A DNA stretch of 31,107 nt from JANYIP01 sp031394045 (lineage in GTDB: Bacteria; Actinomycetota; Actinomycetes; Prado026), in contig JANMWN010000012.1 in the NCBI GenBank assembly GCA_031394045.1, forward strand, positions 1 to 31,107. Direction: 5' to 3'. The notes beneath the pieces were generated by a model. It did no database searches, had not been told where the DNA came from, and saw only the letters and a program-made list of their open reading frames with translations. Positions 15,407 to 22,514 of this stretch are shown piece after piece; position 1 is the stretch's first letter; each line of letters begins with the position of its first letter. The position numbers and the translations under genes are program-made.

Positions 15407-16083
15407 ATCAGGCTCCCGACGAGCTCGGAGCCGCGGTAGAACTCGAGCTGCTCGGGCCACTGGACGCAGAACAGCGTCGACAGCGGACGGCACAGGCGAC
15501 CGGTGAGGGTGGGGCTGTCGACGCGGTCGTAGACCTCGAGGTAGACCGTGGGGATGCCGCGCAGCCGGGCCGCGATGAAGAACGGGAACGCGACCGCCGC
15601 GCCGGTGGAGACGACGACGTCGGGCCGGCGCCGGCGGACCTCGCGGAACGCCAGCACGCTGTTGCGGACCAGGTTGCGCAGGTTGCGCGTGGTGGGGTGG
15701 TGCGCCCAGGTGACCTGCTCTTCGGCGAGCAGGGAGACGGCGTCGACCGTGTCGAACGTGACGTACGAGCGCTGGTCCTTGGCCCACAACGGGGCGATCG
15801 CCAGCAGCTGGGCCAGGTGGCCGCCGCTCGAGCCGACCAGGATCGCTGACCCGGTCAGCAGCCGCGGCTCGACGGTCGGTACGTCGTGGCGCCGGTCCCG
15901 CCCGTCCCGCAGGTCGATGACATCGGGGGCACCCGCGGCAGTCTCGACAGTCTCGGCAGTCTCGGCAGTCTCGGCAGTCTCGGCAGTCTCGACGATGTCG
16001 AGCTCCGGGAGGACGTCGAGCCGATCGACATGGATGGCGCGGCGGGCGTCCAGCCCGACCAGACCGTTACCGTCCTTGGCCAC
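15403..16083 (-). CDS. PssD/Alg14-like glycosyltransferase partner with N-terminal ETA repeats
   Basis: PssD/Alg14-type proteins anchor and complete a split glycosyltransferase with a PssE/Alg13-type catalytic partner, encoded next in this operon. The GTG start at 16083 follows GGGAGAGAA (16092-16084, minus strand). The conserved core begins near residue 82: AILVGSSGGHLAQLLAI, then DVVVSTGAAVAFPFFIAA and GIPTVYLEVYDRVDSPTLTG. The 226 residues include an N-terminal extension of about 80 residues absent from typical members, which holds a run of ETA triplets from a 9-base DNA repeat. The core may be the only conserved part. A start nearer the core cannot be excluded. Confidence 0.87.
   Translation of the reverse strand: MAKDGNGLVGLDARRAIHVDRLDVLPELDIVETAETAETAETAETVETAAGAPDVIDLRDGRDRRHDVPTVEPRLLTGSAILVGSSGGHLAQLLAIAPLWAKDQRSYVTFDTVDAVSLLAEEQVTWAHHPTTRNLRNLVRNSVLAFREVRRRRPDVVVSTGAAVAFPFFIAARLRGIPTVYLEVYDRVDSPTLTGRLCRPLSTLFCVQWPEQLEFYRGSELVGSLM
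15941..15994 (+). repeat. Six tandem copies of a 9-base unit inside the PssD-like gene
   Basis: Four perfect copies of GTCTCGGCA (15950-15985) are flanked by one diverged copy on each side (15941-15949 and 15986-15994). On the minus strand they encode repeating Glu-Thr-Ala. Unit length is a multiple of three, so gain or loss of copies would keep the frame. Confidence 0.9.
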
Positions 16084-16383
16084 TTCTCTCCCGCCCCTTG
16101 GTGGTTCTGTGCTGCCCGACTGGTGTGTGACGCTACGCGGAGTGACGGGACGGGGGAACGGCCCGCCCGGCTTTCTCGCCGTTCCGCGACCCTTTCAGTC
16201 CATCTGGACCTGAGCGCCTGACCGAACGGGTGAGAGGCCGTGTCCGTCTGGGTGACGCCACCGTCCGTGTTCACTACGTACCCTTCAGCGACGGAATAAT
16301 GTGTCGTGTGGGCCGGGGGCGGGTCTACGCGCGGTAGTCAATCGGTGCGAGACCCTTCGAGACAATCTGTGAGGCATACCCGA
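16084..16383. promoter_or_regulatory. Divergent promoter region between the two polysaccharide operons
   Basis: These 300 bases separate the minus-strand PssD operon from the plus-strand Wzz operon, so they must hold promoters for both unless transcripts start inside genes. On the plus side TAATGT at 16297-16302 could be a -10, with no convincing -35 (TTCACT at 16270 is too far). An 8-bp inverted repeat, GGAACGGC at 16155-16162 and GCCGTTCC at 16178-16185, could be an operator or a leader hairpin of the minus-strand transcript. No gene was recognised. Confidence 0.45.
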
Positions 16384-17955
16384 ATGGACGCTTTGGCCAG
16401 AGACATCGGTGGGGTCGAGACCACCCGTTCCATCGGTCGGATCCGCCGCTACTGGTGGCTGGCGCTCCTGGGCGCCGTCCTGGGCGCTGGCGCGGGGGTG
16501 CTCTACACCTCCGCGATCGACAAGCAGTACACCGCGACGACCACGCTCGTCGTCTACCCGCCGCCGCAGCAGACGCAGGTCACCGGCGCTCGCGTCAACA
16601 GCAGCGTGAACATGGACAACGAGCTCCAGTTCGTCCAGAGCATCGCGACCGCCGAGGCCGCCGCCAGGCTGCTCAAGATCAATATTGACCTCGGCATCCT
16701 CGAGAGCCAGGTGACGGCCACCGTCCCGCCGAATACCTCGGTCATCGACATCACGTTCGTCGCCGGTACGCCCGAGAAGGCCGTCGCGGGCTCGCACGCC
16801 TTCGCCGTCGCCTACCTCCAGGTACGCACCGACGACGCGGCCTCCGCCGTGGCCATCCAGGTCGAGGGCCTCAACAAGCAGATCGCCGACCAGCAGAAGG
16901 CGCTGGCCCACTACACGGCTCAGATCGCCAGCCTGCCCTCGACGAACACGGCCTACCAGTTCGCCGCGTCGCAGAGCAAGATCATCGAGAACAACATCGG
17001 TTCGCTGCAGTCGCGCCTGTCGCCGCTGACCACCACCGACACGACGGCCGGCGTCATCGTCAACGACGCGCAGCTGCCGACCACGCCGAGCAAGCCGATC
17101 CCGCCGCTGTACCTCGGTGCCGGTCTGTTCGCCGGCCTGGTGTTCGGGCTCGGACTGGCCGTGCTTGCCGCGATGGCCGACCGCAGGGTCCGGCACTTCG
17201 AGGACATCGAGAACCGCGTCGGCCGTCCGGTCCTGGCGGAGATCACCAAGCCGAAGCGCGGCAAGCCGATCACGGGCATCCTGTCCTCCGCCCAGGGCGG
17301 CGGCGAGTTCGACCGGCTCCGGCTCCGGCTGGCCTCGGCGACGCTCGACCGGGTGGACTCCGTACTGGTCTGCGCCGCAGACCCGGGTAACGCTGCCTCG
17401 TTCGTGGCGGGCAACCTGGCCGCGTCGCAGGCCCGTTCTGGCCTGGACGTCGTCCTGATCTGCGCAGACCCCGACTCCCCGGCAGCCGCGATGTTCGGGC
17501 TCAGCGCCGGCCCCGGGCTCAGCACCGCCCTGCGCGAGGAGGGCCCGATCGACGGTGTCGCCCAGACGATCCCGAGCCGACCGCGGTTGCGTGTCATCGT
17601 CCCGGGTCGCGACCTGGCCGACGTGCTCGAGCAGGTCCCGGTCGCCCGGATCTCGGCGCTGGTCGACGCGCTCGTCAAGAGCGGTCACTCGGTCGTCGTC
17701 GAGGCGCCGCCGGTCTCGCGGGGCGTCGAGGCGCAGGAGCTGGCTCAGCGCACGGGAGCGGCGATCGTCGTCGCCGAGCTGGGGGTCAGCAAGGTCGGTG
17801 GCCTGACCGAGGCCTTCGACGAGCTCGAGCTGATGGGTGCGATCGTCCCAGGGGCAGTCGTGGTTCCCGCCCTGCCCGGGATCTCGCGAGGAGCGGCGGC
17901 ACGGACCGGCGCCGAGAACGTCAGCCCGGAGCCCGTCTCCCAGTCACGGCCCTGA
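16384..17955 (+). CDS. Wzz-like chain-length/co-polymerase protein with degenerate tyrosine-kinase domain
   Basis: The 523-residue membrane protein has the Wzz layout: a first membrane segment at about 23-45 (YWWLALLGAVLGAGAG), an extracytoplasmic region with a coiled-coil-like stretch near 160-215, and a second membrane segment at about 238-262. A C-terminal region of about 220 residues follows, resembling a bacterial tyrosine (BY) kinase. In active kinases the P-loop reads PGEGKS. Here it reads DPGNAAS (333-339) without the lysine, and the later hhhDxPP position is VVVEAPP with Glu440. I see no C-terminal tyrosine cluster. I infer a kinase-dead domain that may still sense or bind. It starts at ATG 16384 with GAGG 9 bases upstream. 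An in-frame GTG at 16369 is the alternative start. Confidence 0.85.
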   Translation: MDALARDIGGVETTRSIGRIRRYWWLALLGAVLGAGAGVLYTSAIDKQYTATTTLVVYPPPQQTQVTGARVNSSVNMDNELQFVQSIATAEAAARLLKINIDLGILESQVTATVPPNTSVIDITFVAGTPEKAVAGSHAFAVAYLQVRTDDAASAVAIQVEGLNKQIADQQKALAHYTAQIASLPSTNTAYQFAASQSKIIENNIGSLQSRLSPLTTTDTTAGVIVNDAQLPTTPSKPIPPLYLGAGLFAGLVFGLGLAVLAAMADRRVRHFEDIENRVGRPVLAEITKPKRGKPITGILSSAQGGGEFDRLRLRLASATLDRVDSVLVCAADPGNAASFVAGNLAASQARSGLDVVLICADPDSPAAAMFGLSAGPGLSTALREEGPIDGVAQTIPSRPRLRVIVPGRDLADVLEQVPVARISALVDALVKSGHSVVVEAPPVSRGVEAQELAQRTGAAIVVAELGVSKVGGLTEAFDELELMGAIVPGAVVVPALPGISRGAAARTGAENVSPEPVSQSRP

Positions 17956-17964
17956 GGTAGTCGG

Positions 17965-18996
17965 GTGAATCACACCGACACGCGCTCAGCGAAGGGGAGC
18001 AGGGCGGTGGCTGCGGCAGCAGTCGCGACCGTGGCGCTCCTGCTCGCGGCCTGCGGGGGAGGGAGCTCGGCGGTGACGCCGAGCTCCACCCCGACCGGCT
18101 CCTCCTCCCCGACACCGACCGCGTCCATCACGCCGACATCCACGGCACCGTCGGTGGCCGGGCACGGCACGCTCACCGGGCTGCCGATGGCCAGCACTGC
18201 TGCCATCGACCGGCCGATTGTCGTGGTCGATGTCGGCTTCCCGGCTGGGCGCGCGGCGCCGTCGGGCCTGGGCCAGGCGGACGTCGTCTACCAGGAGTTC
18301 GACCGACCCGGGCGCAGCCGCCTGGTCGTGGTGTTCCAGTCACAGGACGCGGGGACGGTCGGGCCCGTCGTCGACACCTCGCCCATCGACTGGCGGGTGA
18401 CGTCGGTGATGGCGCTGCCCGTGCTCGCCTTCGCCAGCGGATCCACCGGGTTCGTCAAGCAGGTGGGACGGACCGTGGTCACCCCGCGCTCGTACGACAC
18501 GTACCCGTCGCTGTTTCGGCACAGCGGTGGCGGGCTCTACACCTCGACTGCGGCACTGCGGGGCAGCGCCCCGGCAGCCGCGGCCGCACCCAAGGGCCTG
18601 ATCGGCTTCGGGGGGTCGGCCGCCGAGTCCAAGGCCGCGCGCAAGGTCACGCACCTGACCGTGGCGGTGCCGGGTCAGCCCACGCAGAGCTGGACCTTCA
18701 ACGGGAAGCTCTGGGTCGGTCCCGGTGGCGTCACGGCGACCAACGTCGTCGTCCAGAACGTGCCGTACAAGACGCTTACCCCGAACCACGCGCCTCCGGT
18801 CGGCACCGCGCTGATCATCGGCTCCGGCTCCGGGACGGTGGTGGCCGGTGGCGTGTCCGTCGCCGTCAGCTGGTTCCGTCTGCAGCTCACGTCGATCACC
18901 AACTACGTCGACATCCATGCCTTCCCGGTGAGCCTGCTCCCCGGTCGTAGCTGGGTCATCTTCGCTCCCCCTGGGTCCAAGGCGGTCACCTCATGA
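17965..18996 (+). CDS. DUF3048-family lipoprotein
   Basis: The 343-residue product begins with a lipoprotein signal: charged N-terminus, hydrophobic stretch, and lipobox LAAC with Cys at residue 30, followed by a Ser/Thr/Pro-rich spacer to about residue 70. The rest has DUF3048 (YerB-like) character: LTGLPMASTAAIDRPIVVV, then GLGQADVVYQEF, RLVVVFQSQDAGTVGPV, and a C-terminal beta-rich domain. The function of this family is not established. It should sit on the outer face of the membrane. Its position between the Wzz-like and Wzy-like genes (9-base gap, then a 4-base overlap) suggests a role in assembly or attachment of the polysaccharide. GTG 17965 follows GAGG by 7 bases. Confidence 0.78.
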   Translation: MNHTDTRSAKGSRAVAAAAVATVALLLAACGGGSSAVTPSSTPTGSSSPTPTASITPTSTAPSVAGHGTLTGLPMASTAAIDRPIVVVDVGFPAGRAAPSGLGQADVVYQEFDRPGRSRLVVVFQSQDAGTVGPVVDTSPIDWRVTSVMALPVLAFASGSTGFVKQVGRTVVTPRSYDTYPSLFRHSGGGLYTSTAALRGSAPAAAAAPKGLIGFGGSAAESKAARKVTHLTVAVPGQPTQSWTFNGKLWVGPGGVTATNVVVQNVPYKTLTPNHAPPVGTALIIGSGSGTVVAGGVSVAVSWFRLQLTSITNYVDIHAFPVSLLPGRSWVIFAPPGSKAVTS

Positions 18997-20423
18997 GCCA
19001 CGCAGCCACCGCCGAACGCTCCGGGCTCGCCGGGCTGCACCGGCCGAAGATCCTCAGCGGGCCGCGGCTGTTCAAGCTGCCCTTGGCCTGGCCACTGGCG
19101 ACCCTGCTCCTCGGCTACCCCGTGTGGTGGATCCTCGGGCTCGCTCCGCTGGCCTGGACCTTCCTCGCGATCCCGATGGTGTGGCAGCTGCGCCGGCGTC
19201 GGCCGATCAAGCTGCCGCCGATGTTCTGGGTGTGGGGCCTGTTCCTCGTGCTGGTCCTGATCAGCGGGCTGATGTCCGACGTCAACGCGCCAGGGACGGT
19301 GCCGGTCACCGGCGGCCTCGGCCACTACATCGCCTATCTCATCCGGCTGGTCAGCTATCTGTCCGTCACGATCGTCATGATCTACGTGGGCAACCTGACC
19401 GAGACCGAGCTGCCGCGGCTGCGGCTGATCCGCTGGCTGAGCAGCTTCTTCATCATCACGGTGGTCGGCGGCCTGGCCGGGACGTTCTTCCCGCACTTCA
19501 CGATCTCCTCGCCGATCCAGCAGCTGCTTCCCGGCTCGATCGCGGCCAACAGCCTGGTGCAGACGTACACCCAGGTATCGACCGCCCAGAACCAGGCCGT
19601 CCTCGGTTACCCGCGACCGAGCGCCCCGTTCGAGTACACCAACGCCTGGGGCAACAACTACTCGATGCTGCTGGTCTGGTTCGTCATCGGCGGTCTGCTC
19701 TTCGCCTCGACCCAGCGGCGGATGGTGTCGGTCGCGGTGATCCTGGTGTCAGCGATCCCGGTGGCGTACTCGCAGAACCGGGGCATGTGGCTCGGGCTGG
19801 TGATGGGCCTGGCCTACCTCGGGCTGCGGCTGGCCCTGGTCAAGCGCTTCGCCGTCCTGATGGCGCTCGCTGGGGGCACGGTCCTGGTCTCCGTCGTCGT
19901 GCTGGTCTCGCCCTTGCAGCAGGTCATCACTGCGCGACTCGCAACCCCGCACAGCAACGACATCCGGGGCTCGCTCTCGCAGGAGTCGATCCGCCTCGCG
20001 GCGCAGTCACCGATCATCGGCTACGGCAGCACCAGGTCGACTATCGGCAGCAACAAGTCGGCCACCATCGGCCAGAGCCCGGCTTGCCCGCGATGCGGCA
20101 ACCGGGTGATCGGCAGCACCGGCCAGCTGTGGCTGATCCTGGTGGCCGAGGGCTTCGTGGGTGCCTTCCTGTACCTCTTCTTCCTCGCCCAGGGCGTGGT
20201 CCGGTACTGGCGAGATCAGTCGGCTGTGGGGATGGGCGGAACCTTCGTCCTCATCCTGGCGATCTTCTTCTCGCTGTTCTACACCGCAGTCGTCTCACCG
20301 CTGGCGATCACCTTCTTGTCCATGGCCCTGCTCTGGCGGAACGCGCAGGCTCGAGAAGCCCCGCGGGTCGCCCCGCGGTACGTGCGGCGACCCGAGCCGC
20401 TGGCCGACGGCTGGGGAGTGTGA
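18993..20423 (+). CDS. O-antigen ligase/polymerase-like membrane protein (Wzy candidate)
   Basis: The 476 residues hold about ten or eleven hydrophobic segments and the loop pattern of the Wzy_C/O-antigen ligase superfamily. The visible pieces are APFEYTNAWGNNYSMLL, AYSQNRGMWLGL, and a large outside loop before GQLWLILVAEGFVGAFLYL. In Wzy-dependent systems such a protein joins lipid-linked repeat units outside the membrane. A ligase that moves polymer to another acceptor is the main alternative. The large loop contains CPRCG with Cys365 and Cys368, an unusual pair for a membrane polymerase. The ATG overlaps the DUF3048 stop (ATGA) and the stop overlaps the next GTG start. Confidence 0.85.
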   Translation: MSHAATAERSGLAGLHRPKILSGPRLFKLPLAWPLATLLLGYPVWWILGLAPLAWTFLAIPMVWQLRRRRPIKLPPMFWVWGLFLVLVLISGLMSDVNAPGTVPVTGGLGHYIAYLIRLVSYLSVTIVMIYVGNLTETELPRLRLIRWLSSFFIITVVGGLAGTFFPHFTISSPIQQLLPGSIAANSLVQTYTQVSTAQNQAVLGYPRPSAPFEYTNAWGNNYSMLLVWFVIGGLLFASTQRRMVSVAVILVSAIPVAYSQNRGMWLGLVMGLAYLGLRLALVKRFAVLMALAGGTVLVSVVVLVSPLQQVITARLATPHSNDIRGSLSQESIRLAAQSPIIGYGSTRSTIGSNKSATIGQSPACPRCGNRVIGSTGQLWLILVAEGFVGAFLYLFFLAQGVVRYWRDQSAVGMGGTFVLILAIFFSLFYTAVVSPLAITFLSMALLWRNAQAREAPRVAPRYVRRPEPLADGWGV

Positions 20424-21649
20424 GCGCGGACGCGGTGCTTGACGCCGCTCGCCTGATCTGGCCGGCACCGGCCACCGTCACGATCGGTCGCCCCGACGGA
20501 CCGGCACCGGCAGGGCGACGCGAGTTCGTCCTGGTCCCGTCGGCGGCCGACCCGCGGCTGGTCGTCCCCCTGCGCCCGCGCGCCGCCGCCGCTGCGGTCG
20601 CGCGCAGCCACACGGCACCGGGCTCTGCCAAGGCCGCAGCACGTACCGCCGTGCTGAGCCTGGTGTTCGCCAGCGGCGGCGGCGGGGTGCTGCTGCGTGA
20701 CCGGCTCGTGGTCGATGTCCCGGGCGGTGCGCCTGCGCTCGACGACCACCTCTCGGTGCTGCTGGGCCGTCCGGTCGTGATCGGGCTCCGGGTGGGCCCG
20801 CCCCGGGCCAACCGCAAGCCGGTGCTCCAGGTGGTCACATCGGCCGGCGAGCTCGTCGCGTACGCCAAGCTCGGGGTCAACGCGCTGACCGACGAGCTCG
20901 TAGCCAACGAGGCGTCCGCGCTGACCCGCCTCGGCTCGGCCATCCTCGGCCAGGTCCGTGTCCCCGAGGTGCTGCACAGCGGCACCTGGCAGGGACACCA
21001 GCTGCTGGTCCAGGCGGCGCTGCCGGTACGCCGGTCGAACCTGTCGGACGCCGGAGCCCGTACCACCGCCGCGATGGTGTCGGTCGCCAGGGCAGACCGG
21101 TCCCCGGCCATGGCGGTGCGTGACCTGCCGTGGTGGGAGCGGACGCAGCACGTGGTAGGTGACCTGCCGCCAGGCGACAACGCAGCAGCCCTGGCTGCGG
21201 TGGGGGACTCGCTCGCGGCACGGGCCGATCAGGTGGTCCCGAGCGGCGGCTGGCACGGTGACTGGAACCCGGGCAACTGCGCTGTGCGGCCCGACGCCGT
21301 GCTCGTCTGGGACTGGGAGCGCTACGAGACCGGGGTGCCTGCCGGCTTCGACGCGCTGCACCTGAGCCTCCAGGGCGCGATCGGCTCCGGCGTCGACCCG
21401 CGCGCCGCGGCCGGCCGGCTGATCTCGGAGGCCCCACTGCTGCTCGCTCCGTTCGGGGTCGACACAGCCGACGGAGCAGCCGCTGCCGAGCTCGTGGCGA
21501 TGCTCTACCTGTGGGGGCTCGGTGCGCGCTACGCCAAGGACGACCAGGCAGCGGCAGGGGCAGCGGTCGGCCGGCTGGAGACGTGGCTGCTCCCTGTCCT
21601 TGCGCAGGCCCTGGTCCGGGTTGCCCAGACCGTCGAGAAGGAGAGCTGA
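20420..21649 (+). CDS. APH-fold phosphotransferase-like protein
   Basis: The 409-residue soluble protein carries the aminoglycoside-phosphotransferase/choline-kinase signature: HGDWNPGN at 279-286 with catalytic Asp281, then VWDWERYETG with Asp298 as probable metal ligand. The N-terminal 120 residues are Ala/Arg-rich and poorly conserved. A lobe with YAKLGVNALTDELVANEASAL (about 154-174) supplies a possible ATP-site Lys and Glu. The family phosphorylates small hydroxylated molecules such as sugars, choline or antibiotics. In this operon a sugar or glycan-precursor substrate is likelier than drug resistance. The start is taken at GTG 20420 because of the GTGA overlap. No clear ribosome-binding site is visible, so a nearby downstream start is possible. 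Confidence 0.72.
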   Translation: MSADAVLDAARLIWPAPATVTIGRPDGPAPAGRREFVLVPSAADPRLVVPLRPRAAAAAVARSHTAPGSAKAAARTAVLSLVFASGGGGVLLRDRLVVDVPGGAPALDDHLSVLLGRPVVIGLRVGPPRANRKPVLQVVTSAGELVAYAKLGVNALTDELVANEASALTRLGSAILGQVRVPEVLHSGTWQGHQLLVQAALPVRRSNLSDAGARTTAAMVSVARADRSPAMAVRDLPWWERTQHVVGDLPPGDNAAALAAVGDSLAARADQVVPSGGWHGDWNPGNCAVRPDAVLVWDWERYETGVPAGFDALHLSLQGAIGSGVDPRAAAGRLISEAPLLLAPFGVDTADGAAAAELVAMLYLWGLGARYAKDDQAAAGAAVGRLETWLLPVLAQALVRVAQTVEKES

Positions 21650-21653
21650 CCCC

Positions 21654-22514
21654 GTGTCCGCCGTACGCAAGAAGATGCTCAGGGGTGCCCGGGTCGGGGC
21701 CAGGGCCGCCGGTCGTGCCACCCAGTCGGCACGGATGCAGCCGTCGTTCCTGATCGTGGGCGCGCAGCGCTGCGGCACGACCTCGATGTTCAAGACGCTC
21801 CGGCAGCACCCGGCGGTGCTCGCGCCGCCGCTGCAGAAGGGCATCCACTACTTCGACAAGAACTACACCGAGGGGGCCGGCTGGTACCGCAGCCACTTCC
21901 CGCTGCGCGCGTCCGCATCGCTGCAGGCACGCCGGGGCGCTGGCACGCCGATCACGGGTGAGTCCAGCCCCTACTACATGTTCCACCCGCTGGCCGCCGA
22001 CCGGATCGCTCGAGACCTGCCCGGCGTACGCCTGATCGTGCTGCTCCGAGACCCGGTCGAGCGGGCGATCTCCGCATACACGCACGAGAAGGCGCGCGGC
22101 TTCGAGACCGAGACCTTCGAGCGGGCCCTGGAGCTGGAGCCGGAGCGCATCGCGGGCGAGTGCGACAAGATGCTCGCCGACGAGGGATACGACAGCTTCC
22201 ACCTGCAGCACAACGCGTACCTCACCCGCGGCCAGTACATCGAGCAGCTCGAGCGCCTCGAGGGCATCGTGGGCCGCGATCGGATCCACGTCGTCGACAG
22301 CCATGACTTCTTCGAGCGGCCGGCGCCTGCCTACGCAGAGGTCCTCGACTTCCTCGGGCTGCCTGCGTTCGAGGGGGCGGTCTTCGACCAGCACAACGCC
22401 CGTCCCCGCTCCCCGATGCCGGGCGAGCTGGCGGCGCGTCTCGACGAGCACTTCCGGCCCTACGACGAGCGCCTGACCGCCTGGCTCGGGCGGACGCCCG
22501 GGTGGCGCAGGTGA
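21654..22514 (+). CDS. Sulfotransferase (PAPS-dependent, Sulfotransfer_1 / heparan type)
   Basis: The 286-residue cytoplasmic protein has a complete PAPS site: FLIVGAQRCGTTSMFKTL with the 5'-phosphate loop around 36-46, and LIVLLRDPVERAISAYTHE with Arg132 and Ser140 for the 3'-phosphate. Between them EKGIHYF-like QKGIHYFDKNY and GESSPYYMFHP match the carbohydrate sulfotransferase (N-deacetylase/sulfotransferase-like) branch. GTG 21654 follows AAGGAGAG by 8 bases and the upstream family-unlike frame was discarded. I infer transfer of a sulfuryl group from PAPS to a sugar hydroxyl or amino group of the lipid-linked repeat unit. The acceptor is unknown. Confidence 0.92.
   Translation: MSAVRKKMLRGARVGARAAGRATQSARMQPSFLIVGAQRCGTTSMFKTLRQHPAVLAPPLQKGIHYFDKNYTEGAGWYRSHFPLRASASLQARRGAGTPITGESSPYYMFHPLAADRIARDLPGVRLIVLLRDPVERAISAYTHEKARGFETETFERALELEPERIAGECDKMLADEGYDSFHLQHNAYLTRGQYIEQLERLEGIVGRDRIHVVDSHDFFERPAPAYAEVLDFLGLPAFEGAVFDQHNARPRSPMPGELAARLDEHFRPYDERLTAWLGRTPGWRR

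Noticed and set aside
15941..15994. CRISPR-like array
   Set aside because: The units are 9 bases, directly abutting and without spacers, and lie inside a coding region. No cas genes are present.
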